Counted from the first letter of the stretch, positions 35,914-49,540 are shown. The stretch is DNA of 64,000 nucleotides from Quillaja saponaria (GCA_029379385.1 CM055618.1:16965071-17029070); one strand, 5' to 3'. A program made the numbers and translations. The notes: a model not told the origin generated them from the sequence alone.

Positions 35914-37970
35914 AACTGCTCTGTCTCTTTCTTACACACACCATATGTGTAAGCAGATATCCAACCCACTAATATTTAAATGTTTAGCATCAAGATAAGA
36001 AAAGTACATAGATATTTAAGCAGTTCCTATTCCCGGAAAATAGAGTTTGTCTTACAACTGCAAAATAAAAAATTTACTAGTAACTATCTCGGGAGAATGT
36101 GACATTCAATAATCCATGGAAGTTATAACCATCCCTGGCCTTACTGTCCAAGGTAAATTAATTTATCACAGATCTAATAATTTAAGAGGCCTACTTTAGG
36201 ATAGAATATTGTTCATTTGGCCTTAAATTTACTCTGCTTCAGTGCCTTTGTTCAGTATATTAGCATAGACAAAAATGGTTAATCAATTTTATAAGCCCTT
36301 AACTGTTTTATGTATATCATCAAATCTCACAGTTCCGTATTTTTCTTTTTGTTTCTTTTTCATTTTAGCATTCTTTTCCCTTTCATTTTCCCGGTCTTTT
36401 TATCCTAGTGAAGTTCCATTCTTTGAACCTTGAAAGGTGACTTGTGCAGTTACCGAACTTTATGTTTTCTCAACTAACTCCAGCAAAATTACAACCGACA
36501 CTGCAAGATCATGAATAGGACGAACTACTAGAGAATAGAGAGTGAAGAATTACGAGATCTTATTTTATTGCAGCCATTGGATGCCAAAAACCAGAACCAG
36601 ACAAAAAAGGTAACGGGAACAAAGGTGGGGAGGTCATTTACTCATTATAAAAGTAGATCCACAAGTAAAACAGATTAAAGAAAGAAGGAAAGAAAGCTTA
36701 TTTATGACTTTTGGGCACTATATGAAACACAGACTAATACAGTTGATTACTCCGAAAATGCTGAGATTGGTTTTTGCTTTGGTTTGCTCACTGTGATTCT
36801 GTAAAAGGCCGAAAGGGCGCTGTTCCTATGTCTCTCTGTCAATTTAATTGCTTTATGTCTCTATCAAATCCACAACACGGCAGATATTGTGGATACCCCA
36901 TGTGAGCAGCACCAGCACTGCACAGCATCATCTACTTGCTCCGCCTTTTCATTTCAGGACCCACCAATAACCTAAAATCTAATAACTATCTTTCTCACTC
37001 CATCTGTATTTTCTAGAAGCTACTGTCGACAATTTTTCACTCTGTTGCACGTAACATGAAGCTGTAATTTCGAGGACTCAATTATCCAAAACCAAGGTAT
37101 AACTGCAGCAGACTTTGATGTCAGGCCAGATATAACCCAGTTCTTATCCAAAACAAGAGCTTGCATTTTTTTCACTTATGTCTGTCATTTTTCTTCTTTC
37201 CTAGAGAAATTATTTAAAAAGCTTTCATTTTTTATTTGCCAACTCTTTCCATGTGTTATTGCTTTGTCTTTTTTCTTCTCTAAACAGCAAGTTCCTACGA
37301 ATTTGTGAATTTGTAGGAGCCACCTGCGGATCTACCACAATTTACGACACACATCATGCGTTGTCTCCTGTCTTGTCCCCATCTTTATGGAAGATAATAG
37401 TCAAACAGTAAAAACCCAAAAAAGAAAAATTTCTGAAACATTTTCTTTATTTCTCAACTTTTTTTTTTTTTTATAGGATTTCGTTGACGGATTTATCATA
37501 ATGTTTCGTTTTGGTTTAACTTATTCCGTAATACACGCTGGAGCTGATCTTGGGCATGGAAGTTGGAAATTAAAAATCAAAGTAAGCCTAATACAGTGTA
37601 GTCTAAATGGGCATAAGCCCAAACCGACGCCCATTGTTTTCCAGTACTTGATTGAAAGCGCTCAGCCCATTTGTAACCTATTCAATCTATTCTTTCCTTC
37701 TCGTCCTTTACTTTCTACTTTCTAGTTCTACCTTCCCGGGTCCAAGCATGGCAGTGATGGCCCAAACGGAGGGGGAGGTGGTTTGGCCAGGTCATATGCT
37801 CAGTTACCTGAAGGTTAAAACTTAAACACACCCACTCCAGCAAGAATACAAATGGAAAATCACGAGACGAACTGGAGAGATGAGCATACTCAAGTGATCA
37901 AACTTGTTCTTCAGCCATAAAAACTTAAAACGATATTTTTGATACTGGTCATGAGTGGCAATATGAAAGA
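35914..37970. other. Spacer upstream of MAN7
   Basis: It contains the MAN7 promoter (AT-rich TTTAAATATT near 35971-35980 may serve as TATA element) and sequence downstream of the Era pseudogene. A short frame at 37501-37725 shows no family resemblance. Confidence 0.5.
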
Positions 37971-37974
37971 CATC

Positions 37975-40900
37975 AGAGTGCACGTATCTGCCCCCATAGC
38001 CATAAGTACTTAAGAAGCCCTTCATCTTGCCACCAATTCTCCCTCACCTTTACTTCAACCTGTTCAAACAACAGTTTCTCTGGTGAGTATAAATTCCAAA
38101 CTTAAAGAATGCAAACTGTATTACTTGAAGCAAAAGTATTAACAGTCCCATCCCCATTTGAATAAAAATGGTATAAATTTATACAAAATATAAAAGGGCA
38201 ATGTTGCAAGTTGAAACCTCAAGATAGACTTTCTTCTGTACAAAATCTTCAATGTCAAGCTGGAGCTGTTGCAAGTAGTTTCAGAGCCTTTCCATCCTGC
38301 AGTAGTTGAGTACCAAAATAAAAACAGAAAACCATATTGATTACATCAGTTTACAATTTTTGAGGTCCGCAGAGGGGAAAGGTTGGAGGGGCATGGCCAC
38401 TATGCTCTTCTATGAATCATGTCAGACATACCCACCCCAGCTCCAAGGAACTTTGGAGGTTACCAATAATTTAACAAACTAAACGCTATAATAAAAAACA
38501 AATAGATACTTTTACAACCAGGATAATTTTATGGGAGTTTTTCTCAACAAAAAAAAGTACATACTTTTGCAACCATGCATATAAAATTGAAATTCATAAA
38601 CGACACAACTTCAATGTAACTTCCCTTGAAGTAGAACCATTACGTGGTTAAGTGCCTGGGTAAGTAATCTAGATGGACAAGACAATACTGTCATCACATT
38701 TCAACAATCCAGGTTTAAATGAAATTTCAGTTTTCACTGTAGTGATTACGTAAATATCTTTGTACTATCAACAAAATTAGTGAGTAGTCAATCTTCTTAG
38801 CACTTAACTGTTGTTTTATCTTTAGGATCATGTATTCTTGTTACTGCTTTTTAAACTGAGTACCAATTGAAGAAATCTGGGCACACAAGAAAATTTATAA
38901 ATTCTGTAACCCTCACTAGCCTATGCAAACCCCCTCTGACAGGTATAAATGTAAATAATACTCCTAGATGTCATTCTTTACTTCCTAATAGTACCAAGTC
39001 TTGTTTTGTCTTCAAAACAAGGATCACCCAAAGAAAGATGGATGAATATAAAATTAAAAAGAATAAAGAATAAACTTTTTCACTCTTGACATGCCTCACT
39101 GGTCCGGTGGGAAGTTTTAACAGTATCCAATCCTTGATATCTTCCACCCCATGACCATATTTGGCACTCACAGGTATAACCTCATCAACATCTGTAAATT
39201 TCTGATACCACTACAAGGGATGTGAATTTTCTTAGCACACAAAATTGAAATATAACATCTACATTAGTAAATTTAATTTTCTGTGCCAATGTGAAAAGTG
39301 AAAACCAAAATCAGTGCTGACCTCGAGTTTCTCAGCAACTTCACCAGGTTTGATAAGATCTTTCTTCTTCATAATTAGTAAAGTGGGTACCCTATCTTGG
39401 AGGTTTCCCACGCCTTCTTTCAACAATTCATCAATCTGACATGCACTCAGCATTAAGTGCAGCACTGCAAACATTATTCATCATCATTTAGTCCAACTTG
39501 TGCATTTTTTTTCTCAATAACTCCAGCTGTGTCATTAAGTATCATCTGCAAGTAAATCCTTAAGTATATTAAAATCCAATGATGCAGCCGCAAAGTATTA
39601 GAATCTGTCAACACTACTAATATTCATAGAAAATGAAATAAGATTATAGATTCAATTTTCAATTAAGTGCAATAATTGATCTCCATTTATTATCAACCAA
39701 CTGTACAGGTTACTCAAATTGAACAAAGCAGTTAGTTATTAATGAGTTCAAACCTGATAATCAGGGCCAGAACATATATCAAGAACTCGGTGCCTTGTAG
39801 TTTGAGGACTGAGGTTTATTTAAGTAATTGTCAACTTTTGGCCAATCATTTGCCAGTGTACTTTTTCCAATATTTGGTCTGCCAAGTACAGCCACATATC
39901 CTGCAACTAAATTAGTCAAATTAAGTATCACAAGGACACAAACCCTACGATTTCCCAAAAATACATACAGAACTCATGGTATAGATTATTACAAGAAGCT
40001 TCTGGGAGGACTATCAGAGCAAAGCCTCTGAATAGAGCTTCAGTTTTTGCAGGAAACAAAAAAATAGAAAGAAATACTGATCATTACAATATCCATTAGC
40101 AGCAATCTTATGTATTATAATACTGATTTTATGTTTCTTCAGTCATTTGTTCTCAGCATGCCATCATGAGACACAAACATGGAAAAACAAGTCAGAATAA
40201 ATACTTTATGTGAATAACCAAGAATTTGCTTTGAGAATTTAATCAAGCAAAAATTTCAGGTTTGATCCACAAACAGTAACATGTACACATTTATGAAAGT
40301 TTATATTCTAGAAAAATTGATAGCTTGCTTGTGAGCATTTAAATCAGAATTTCATTATGTGAAATATGTTTCTCCATGCCATGTATCAGAATTTCTTCAT
40401 TAACAAGGATATGCTTCATAATAGAGAAAGAAGGTATTTCTCCATAGTTTGACTTTCAGACTAATTCATAACAAGCTTTTTTCCAAAATACAAGTTCCAT
40501 ATAAAGTTTTATAAAAACGAATGCCACTTGTAATGACTTTTGAGTTTGCAATTGTGCAATATATGGCTACTAAGTCAGTTGAATTGAGGATAAGTGAAAA
40601 ATGAGTACCTGGAACATTTCCAGAGGCATACTCTAACAATAAAGGAAACTTTCATCTCTTAGGAGATTTAGACGGTTGAAAAGCATCTACTCCTAAGCCA
40701 AAATGTCAATAATCACGCACCCTGATAACTAAGCCATTAAAATGCAACATCAAACTGTTAATTACCCAATTCCAAAATTGCCCTCTATGCATTATTTCAA
40801 ATAATTCCACTTGAAGTTGAGCATACAATTCCTGTAATATTAATGTATATATAGGTCACATGCTTACCTACAGTCATACAAAAAGGAGCTCACACAAAAC

Positions 40901-41332
40901 AGGAAAACCAAAATCAAAAGGGAAATAAAAATGAAAACTCAGATCGTTTCCTCGGGAAATAGAAGAGACCAAACACTACAATGGTTAGGGTGGAAGCCAT
41001 ATTCAAGCTCCTCCGCTTCATAATCGTCCAACAATGCCATATTCCTGTCTGGTTTTTCGCTGAGAGACAAGAAAGATGACTCCTCCATTTCTTCTACTTC
41101 ATTTTCTTCTTCTATATGCTTGTTATATTGTTGTTCGCTAACCCAAAGTTGCTGTTGTTTATTTGCTAATACTACAAAATAACGATTCCTATTTCCACGA
41201 ACAACTTGGGATGGGGATTGGAATGAGCTTTCCCGAATTGGATTTCTGGTAAAATGAGCGAACAAGATTGATATGGAGTTGGAGCAATGTTTCTCTGGGA
41301 AGACTCCCAAATATGTGTAAAGCTAGCTCCAT
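37975..41332 (-). pseudogene. Decayed plastid Era-type GTPase gene
   Basis: Exon relics appear in the right order on the minus strand. About 41332-40955: plastid-type N-terminus MELALHIFGSLPRE and later FLSLSEKPDRNMALLDDYEA, split over two frames. 39899-39757: GYVAVLGRPNIGKSTLAN with the P-loop, then frame damage, then ICSGPDYQ in another frame. 39550-39320: MILNDTAGVIEKK (switch II DTAG for DTPG), an in-frame stop, then VPTLLIMKKKDLIKPGEVAE (NKKD changed to KKKD). 39235-39090: DVDEVIPVSAKYGHGVEDIK. 38300-38222: LDIEDFVQKKVYLE. 38050-37975: WWQDEGLL and the last residues QIRAL out of frame. Era GTPases assist ribosome small-subunit assembly in bacteria, plastids and mitochondria. Multiple stops and frameshifts make it non-functional, and the retained intron positions show it was not retroposed. 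Confidence 0.9.
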
Positions 41333-41389
41333 CTCCACCATCTGGTGCTCCAAAGTTGCAGAGATAGCTCTCCTTTTATCCAAATCCAT

Positions 41390-42659
41390 TGACCAGTGTC
41401 ATTTTTGTTCCGTAATGACCTGCTGATTGCTTATATACTTCTAATTTAAAAAAAATAAAATTCAGACATGTTATAATCACAAAATAATTATTTTCTTTCA
41501 AAATATGTATATTTTGACTTAATTACTCTTTAGTCCATCAAAATTATCTTAATTTTTAATTTAATTCTCCAATAATATTTTTAATCAATTTCATCATTTA
41601 AATTTGTCAATCAATTTATGTTTTTCCATTCTCACATAAATATAGTAATTCTGAATAATTTAACAATAAAATAACTAATTTTTTTTTGCAATATATAAAA
41701 TCCTTATAAGTGCTATTATCTTTTATTTCAAGTGTAGTTATTGTATTATATCAATACAAAAATAAAACTTGATTGAAAAATTTTAAATCTTACAAGATAA
41801 AATTTTTTGAAATTTTTTTTATGAACCTAATCTAAAACTAATATGATCATGAAAAACCAAAACGATAAATAAACTATATAGTTTCAAGCTAATTGCAATA
41901 ATCATAATAAAATATACTCATATTATCCTCTTTAAAATATTTTGGAATTAGAATATAAAATATATATTTAATTCCCTAATATTTTATTTAAAATTAGTCA
42001 AACAGTCTATAAAATGTATGAAAATGAGTTCAGAAAAAATAAACTCAACCACTATCAAAATTTGACAACTTAATAACTCGTTTAAATTTTAATAAACTTA
42101 ACTCTGTATTTTTACTAGTTGAATTAAAAAATAATTAACATTAATTCATGTATGACAATATACAAAATAATCCAAATTGCAAAGCCTCCTTTCCTATAAG
42201 GAGAAAAGAAAAGAAAAACAGCCCTAATGCTAATCCTATTTTATACCATAGCCTACTCAAGTTTCTGCTGAAATAAAAAGTTGCAAATATAAATTTGATT
42301 GCTTTTATTCTGTGATGAATCAGAACAATAGCAACTGGCTAGTTAATGCCTTGCACACGTTACTTGACCAAACTGATAATCCAGTGGTTGCCGGTAGCCT
42401 GCTTGAAAACCTTGAGGTTATAAGCTCCAAAAGCATGAAAAGTTATATAACATGATCTCAACACCACCCAATGGCCCAATTAAGTAAATATTGCCTTGAT
42501 TTCCAGTGGAAGGCCCAAACATTTATTTTAGTAGAACTATATATCCTCTGAATGTCAGAAACTACAACTCAGTTGAGGCAGTTTCCACACTCTTCAGAAC
42601 AGTGCATATACAACTTTTATTGTCCTCTCCGCCTATGATAAGATTTATCATTAGTATCA
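41390..42659. other. AT-rich intergenic sequence
   Basis: No gene is supportable. The stretch is strongly AT-rich (41440-42180). The last 150 bases probably carry the 3' UTR of the leftward coiled-coil gene. Confidence 0.5.
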
Positions 42660-45280
42660 CTAGGCTGTATCATCATGCTCAGGAGCCTCAGAATGTTCAG
42701 CAGAGGGTGATCCTCTTCCTCCAGGAAGGGAAGACCATGCTATAGCTGCTGTACCGAGGGCAACCGCTGTAGCAATTGAGCCCCAAATCCACCTCTGTCT
42801 CCTGTTCCTTCGCTGCCTCTCACGTCGAGCCACCTCTGAAACAAAGACAATAAACAGCATAAATCAGATAGGCAAGTGAGGAAAACACATGAACTCTGAT
42901 CTCAACTTAATTGGCAACGATGCACTCCTGTCAAAGAAAAGGTAGACAATTGTACCCAATGCTTGTGAACAAGACGTGTGTTTTACTCTGGACAAAAAAA
43001 ATAGTGATATCCACTCATAAGTCAAAAAAAAATTTCTAGAACGAGACCCTTTGTGGGGTGGGAGATCCCACAAATATGAAAATTCAGATACAAATGATAC
43101 AAAAGGTTCAACCAGCTAATAGATCCAACAAATTTGTATAATCTATAGCATGTATATGATCTTGAAACAATTGTTTTAGTTTTTAAATGCAACAACTCAA
43201 GAAAGGTGAAATTTTACAAGTTGTAGTCTTAAAGTAAGAAAGCTTTTATCCTATACATCTTTTCCTGTTCCAGAAAAAAGATGAATTTATTAATGTTTGT
43301 TGTGTTGTTATTGTTGTCTATCATTACTATCATTTTTGTTCCCAGTCAGTACCAAATATTCATGCAGCCCTCTTTATAAAGGTACCATTATAATTTATAA
43401 TTGACACTCTAAATGGCAGACAGTTTTGTAAGGGACAAACAAAACTTGTCTTAAAATGCACAGATAAGATGGAGCTGGGCCCAAGATAGTCAATTACATG
43501 ACAACATGAATCTAGGATATTTACAGATATAACAACCATCTTTAAATATGAAACCATAATCAAATCATCTTCTAGCTTAAGGAAGATGATGTACATGGGC
43601 AGATATGTACATATCAGTAAAAAAGAAGATAGGAAACAAAAGGAAAAACTAGTTAATATGTACTCAGAAGACAACTCCTAAAAGCAAGTATACTGATAGA
43701 CCAAGATATAAATAGAATGAGTGCCAGAGGTCTCACCAACTGCTTCTTGGTTCCTTTGAGACATTTCCTGATTCACGGTTTCATAAAAATGGAGCCGGTC
43801 CGACAATCGAGCAATCTCAAAGTTCTTTGACTCAAGTTGAGCTTCCATCTCCAGCTCAACTTCAGCCCTTGCAGTTCCCTTTCCAATGATGTCTGACACG
43901 ACCCTAGCAAGATAAACTTGTTGACAAAGGTCTTCCGCAGGATCAGAATTCAGTTGAATACCCTCTGCAACAGCTGTAGGGTCCGTAGGGAACGTGAGTC
44001 CCACAAGAGATAAATGTTGCCTGATACTCTCCCACTGGCTTCGCATTTTATTCAGGGCTTTGTCAGCCTGCTTCCACTTCTCTATTTCCATCAATAGACT
44101 CAACCTTATTTCACGCAGTTCAGCTTCAACATCAACGATAGAAGTTTGACTCCCACTCACAGAGGATAGTTCTACAAGAAATGAAGGAGTAACAATCTTG
44201 ATCAGACTAACTCATTCACAAACTAATGAATGATTATACTTATACCAATGCTTAACTGTAGAGTAAGTAAAATCCCTTAATATGGAAAACAGGGATATGA
44301 GAAAAAATTCAAACAAGAAAATAGGAAGACATTAAAGAGGAGATGTTATCCTATAAAATGGAGAAAAGATATCAGCAACCGTAAACCATAAAAATGGACA
44401 AGCACATGCAGGCTGGCTCACACAAAATCGCTTTGTACTAGAAATTAAGGATGAATAAAATGTAAATTGGACAAGATGTTTCTAATAATCCATGCAGAAA
44501 ATTCTGACAATTCCAATTGTTGGTAGTAGGCTTTGAATCCATAACACAGAAGTAATTAACCAAATTACCTTCACAAGCATCAAAAAATTCCCCACCAGAA
44601 GTAGTGAGCCCCATAGAACATTCTGTCCATGTATTATCTTCTGCATCAGTGTTACTTGTGATACTCACCGAGTCCTGTGAATCAAGGAAGTCTTCATTCG
44701 CTCTGTCTCTTTCAGAATCTGGTGCAACAAGTTTCAATGGATCATTATCTCTCGGTAATCCATTGGTAGTGCTACTTCTTCGTATGTCCCCATTACCACA
44801 TCCAAGGTCACCATCACTGCTACTAAGTTCACAGTCATAGATGCCATCGACATGCTCTTTTTCAGTAGGTTGAGGAATGGTAAAAGTAACTGAAACATAA
44901 TCACTTGAATTGACATCTGGGGTATCCATGCTGTTCTCTTTAACACTGCTCTTTTCATCATCCAAAGTGTTTTTGTGAGTGGATACATCGGCCTCAGAAA
45001 AACTCTTAAGGAGGCGTGGCCCTCGGCGCTTGTGGTTGACGATGTATGGTGAAGGAGGGAATGAAGAATGTGAATCAGGAAGGGGGGTCACCTCAGGCGT
45101 TGCATATAGCGCTGGTGTTATTTGAGGATGGTGAACCTTCTTTTCTGTGGTTGATGAACTATTTCTCCTCTCCAGCTTTCTGTTAGGAATAGGCTTTGGA
45201 GGAACAGCAGACTTGTCGACAGATTTGGAAGCTCCAGATTCTAACAGCCTATCTAAAGCTATAGCAGAAAAAGTCGGCAT
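42660..45280 (-). CDS. Plant coiled-coil protein with C-terminal membrane anchor (At5g66480-like), unknown function
   Basis: Three coding exons, 45280-44569, 44171-43737 and 42835-42660, join in frame to 440 residues. The first exon is polar and S/T/P-rich and starts MPTFSAIALDRLLESGASKS. The middle exon forms a heptad-like helix (VDVEAELREIRLSLLMEIEK and following, with a second helix at ARAEVELEMEAQLESKNFEI). The last exon has a basic stretch RRERQRRNRRQRW followed by one hydrophobic segment and about 20 polar residues to the stop. That layout predicts a tail-anchored protein facing the cytosol (inference). It resembles the uncharacterised Arabidopsis pair At5g66480/At3g50910 from memory, and its position in the block agrees. 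A 5' UTR intron separates the ATG exon (acceptor just before 45284) from a leader exon at about 46230-46119. Confidence 0.88.
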
Positions 45281-46118
45281 GACTCTGCAACATCAAAAAG
45301 TGAAATAAATGTGAACATTTGAAATTGGATGATGATTCTTCCATTTCACTTTCTGATAAAAATTACCTTAAGTAAGCCAAGTATGCATATAATTTCAATT
45401 CTGTGTATCTTCCATTCTCACTTTGATAGTTCACTTGTGTATATCATTTAATGTCCCAAACATTGGGAAAGAGGTCAATCTATTGCTATATCCTATCACT
45501 CTCTTTGTTTAGTTCTTTACAAAGGGTCATACTGCCCACAATCCAGACCTCATACAGAATGCATTTTACATTACTACTTATTCACATTCTATATGATCAC
45601 AGAAAATTTGTGGCAGCCAATCAGTCTTTTCAGCTGCTGGGGAAAATACAAATTATTTCCCAGAAAAAGAAGAGAAAAAACTATTCTGCAAACCCTAATA
45701 GAGTAATTTGTGTTAATTATTCAGACACAAAAAGAAATATATATATATATAGCAGTGTGACACCGATAATATAAATCATATTTGTTTAATCGTTCCTCAC
45801 TTACAAAATCATAGCAACCAAATTCTGTGGCAAGAGATGAATCAAAATAGTACAGGTTAATACTCAGAAGATATATCAAGGCGAGGGAATCCTGAATTTG
45901 CAAAATTGAATCAATTAGTAAATTACAACAACCTATCCCTCCAATTCATTGAAAAAGAACGGTGAAATATAATAATAATAATAAATAGACAGAAACCTCC
46001 ACGCAATTTAGCTGAATAACATACCAAATCAGCATAAAACACACGATTCAAATTCCAATATACAGTTTTCTCTTCCCTCACTAGAACTTTCTCCGCAACC
46101 AAACAGTAATAGAAATAC

Positions 46119-46235
46119 CTGGTTGAGAAGGCGGAGACAATAGAAATGGAAAAACCCTAGGCACGAGAGAGAAAGTAGAGGAATTGAGAGACGAAGGTGT
46201 ATCTGTGAGCGGAGGCGTCGAAGCTTCTGCATAGT
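46119..46235 (-). other. Predicted 5' UTR exon of the coiled-coil gene
   Basis: A pyrimidine-rich leader on the minus strand ends AACCAG|GTATTT, a good donor at 46118-46117, matching the acceptor TTGCAG before the ATG exon. It contains an upstream ATG with an open frame. The 5' edge is a guess. Confidence 0.5.
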
Positions 46236-46510
46236 TTGGATTTTTACGTTACATCGACCTTTCCCCTTGAATTCGGAAATAAAACAGGACAGCACACCTT
46301 TTCCCCAAGACTTCAATTTTGTTTTGTTTTTGGATTTTTATCGCAACGACCGCCTCTCTCTCTCTCTCTGCCACGTCTCCCTGTCAATTTTTGAAACGCT
46401 AAAAAATAAAATAATAATAATAATGCAAAATTCATATTATTTCAAATTAACTTTACATTTTTTATATCTAAAAGGAATGAAATAATGTTAAATACCAAAC
46501 TTTTGTTAAA

Positions 46511-46590
46511 ATTTATATTTTCATTAATTTTAAATTTTACACTAATTTATATTTTCATTAATTTTAAATTTTACACTAATTTATATTTTT
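46511..46590. repeat. 34-bp AT-rich tandem repeat
   Basis: The unit around TTTATATTTTCATTAATTTT is repeated twice with a partial third, period 34. Intergenic, probably replication slippage. Confidence 0.75.
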
Positions 46591-48394
46591 GAAACAACTA
46601 ATTTTATATCTTTTATTATCATGGTTAGCTATGAATTTAGTGCCGTGTAATAAATAATTTACTATTTTAGAATGTTTCAAATTTAAAATTTATAGTTATT
46701 GTTCTTATCAAATACCCTTAGAACACTCGTTTTAAAATTTCATAAAAAAGTTGTTTAACCTAAAATAAATTTTTTATTTTTTCTAACTAGTGCCCTTATA
46801 TAATACTTCAAATTTCAAAATTCATAATTCATACACCTTATCAAATATTTCTTGAGCACCTATTAGAAAAAAAAAAATCAATAAATAATTATACTAAAAT
46901 TACATAAATATAATTTTTATTTTAAAATTAAAAATTTATTTTAAATAAGCTGAATTATAGGACTGATTTAAAATAAAATAAATTATATTTTTTATTTTAT
47001 TTCAAACACATTATTATTATCCAAAATAAGTAAAATAAAGAATCGCCCCTTTTTACTTTTCTTTTTTTTAATTGGGCTTGGCGAACTCTTATGTGTCCGC
47101 TGGGTTTTTATGGTTGTGGGCTTCAATCAAATGTGCCAAAAGTCCCGAGTCCCGACCAAGTTTTTTTATTTTTGGTGAAATAAAAGTTCATTAAAAATTA
47201 AATGTAATTTATACAACACAAAGGTCAAAAACAAGTTTTTTACAACTAACATAAAAGTAATACAAACAAAGTTGGTACATAGTTATAAGTAATTAAATTA
47301 ACATTTCGATGACTTATATGTTAAATCAACATATTAGTGTGTACGTAATTGTTAACCTTTCGATAAATGAAAGGAATTCTTGACTTTTAACATAGTTAAA
47401 ATAAAATTTTAGTTTAAGTGATGAAGGTGACATTGACTTTTTGAATATTCATGTTCTAGAACTTATTAACTATTGGTCAACCGTTGAATTGGTTTTGGCT
47501 TGTGAAAGGCTGAAAGCATTTCTTTATGCCTCTGCCGTGAAAGAACAAGCTAAAGTGATAGCTTGAGGGCTGTAAGAAGCGTGACGGTTTCGTGAGTTTT
47601 TTAAAATTAAAAAGATTTAATTATTAAATTCCTTAATTAGTGCTGAAAGTAATAATTATCATTGTATCGGCTTTAGCTCCGATGACTTATTACTAGGACT
47701 TAGTACTAAACAATACGAAAGTAAATTATATATATATATGTATATAAAATAATATAGAATTATTACCGACTTTAATTTTGTCGATGACTTAGTCTCTCTC
47801 ATCTTTATACTCAAATCTAATAGACTAAATAATATAAAATATAATACCAGTTCTATTTCTAGCTTCTTTTCAAAACCGGTAGCCTTTTAAATTCTAACAG
47901 AACAAAAATAGAGTCATATTTTTTTCTAATTAGTGAAAAATAGACAAATTTACTAAAAAAATAAACACCTTGAACTCAACTAAAAAGAATTCATCTTATC
48001 CTATTTCTTGAAAACTGACGTGTATAACAACATTTTTGTGAATAATTATGATCTCTTTCCTTCCTTGTTTCTAATATAGAAGTTCTTATTTGAATCAGCC
48101 ACTTCGCCAGCTAAGTTCTTATCTTCCAACCAATTGTTCTTCATTTGGTGTAAGCTATTATACTATTTCTTTTGCAACTTATCAGGTTTGCTTATTTTTT
48201 GTGCTTAATTAGGCAAATGTAATTGTATAAGGTCTCGAATGGTTTAATTGGTCAAAAGCTTCACCTTTTGGCTTTTGGCTGCTTAAGTGAAAAGCATAAA
48301 CTGAAAGAGATATTTAATTAGTAGCTATTGAAGATAATTGGAATATGATTGAATTATCTTCAATACTCAATAGTAGCCTTGTCTTTGTTTGTAA

Positions 48395-48515
48395 GTCTGT
48401 CTGTCTGTGTGTGTTTGTTTTCTGGCGAGGGACAAGGTACATGGTGGAACATATACACACCACTTACTTTAGTTTCTGTCAATATCTTCAAAAGCTCTAG
48501 ACAGTACAGAATCAA
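48395..48515. repeat. Dispersed inverted repeat, arm 1
   Basis: Its reverse complement resembles 54905-55035: both contain TCTAGAGCTTTTGAAGAT, then ACTGAAACTAAAG or ACAGAAACTAAAG, AAGTGGTG and AACAAACACACA. About 110 bases of clear similarity with indels. Identity unknown; possibly an old transposon end. Confidence 0.65.
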
Positions 48516-49025
48516 ACTTTGTTCCAGAAAGAAAGTTAGATAAAAATCATGACAAAAGCAAAGAACAAGTTCAAACTTTATCATCTTGTCCTGAACAAAC
48601 AAAGTCACTTGAAATTTCAGGATACAAACAGAACAGCAGAGAGAGAAACTTATTGTACTTCCAATTTCTTAAACTCAAACTTCGACTTTTCTTTTAAACT
48701 TAGGAAGCAAGATCAAATCTTACATGTGAGGCTTTCGGAAATTGGAGGGCCAACCTTGTTGAATAGGCAATAAAATGAAAAATGAAAGCAAAAGATATAT
48801 GCAGAGAGGGTGCAAATTCTGTCACTTAAAACATAACAACATTGAAGAGATCACACTTTACAATTCTTAACAATATTGATAAACAAAGAATTAACAAGGA
48901 CCATTCCAATTACACTTCATCTTCCCAGAGTAATCTTGGATGAAAAATCAGCTAATTCTCACAAAATAACATATTCTTCAAACAGAAATTGTAAAAAAAA
49001 AAAAAAAAAAACTTAAAGGAGAATT

Positions 49026-49409
49026 TCATTTGTTGTAGATTACAGGCATATTGGACTTGGAGTCCCACAAACCTCCCTCCTTCAGATACTGAATGTACCT
49101 AGAATATTCAGGCTTAGATGTCATCTTCTTCTTACTTCGAACATCAAATATACTGAAGAGAGGGTGAACCTTTTCTTTGTTAGCCTTCTTGGCAGGCTTT
49201 ACTTGTTTCTTGCTGTCAACAGCTGCTGATCCCAGAGTTACTTTTCTTGATGAGTTGAATATTTTAGCAGGCAAACTTGTGGTCCTCTTGTACTGATCAC
49301 CTCCCAAAACTCTGATGCCAGGTTCCTCGCCCAAAAGTTTGATGCCGGGTTCCTCACCTAGCCGTTCATATCTCCGGGAGCTCATTCGTGTACTTAAGGC
49401 TCTAAACAT
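49026..49409 (-). CDS. Small plant-specific protein (At5g66490-like), unknown function
   Basis: A single-exon frame of 127 residues, MFRALSTRMSSRRYERLGEE at the start and GGLWDSKSNMPVIYNK at the end. The N-terminal third has a short internal repeat, LGEEPGIKL followed by LGEEPGIRV. The middle is lysine-rich, and the end has a conserved-looking SRYIQYLKEGGLWDS block. I recall this N- and C-terminal pattern from uncharacterised plant proteins. Its place next to the At5g66480-like and At5g66500-like genes supports orthology with At5g66490. It has no signal peptide or membrane segment. The many basic residues would suit a nuclear or RNA-contacting protein, but nothing proves this. Confidence 0.8.
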   Translation of the reverse strand: MFRALSTRMSSRRYERLGEEPGIKLLGEEPGIRVLGGDQYKRTTSLPAKIFNSSRKVTLGSAAVDSKKQVKPAKKANKEKVHPLFSIFDVRSKKKMTSKPEYSRYIQYLKEGGLWDSKSNMPVIYNK

Positions 49410-49530
49410 GGCTGAATCTTGTAATTAAGAAGACAAACTAGCAGCTCAGCTTGATATCTTAGCAATGCCTGGATATGAGGGCAAGAGGATACTTATGGAT
49501 GGGAGTAATTGGTGCAGAACCATTATGGAG

Positions 49531-49540
49531 CCCTTTTATA
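49531..49540 (-). promoter_or_regulatory. TATA box of the small protein gene
   Basis: TATAAAAGGG on the minus strand, about 122 bases before the ATG at 49409, implying a leader of about 90 bases. Confidence 0.6.

Larger units (their letters stand above)
46320..49025. other. AT-rich spacer
   Basis: Includes a (TC)n microsatellite at about 46355-46371, a 34-bp direct repeat at 46511-46580 and part of an inverted repeat at about 48395-48515. Bases near 48900-49025 are probably the 3' UTR of the next gene. No coding region is supportable. Confidence 0.5.
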
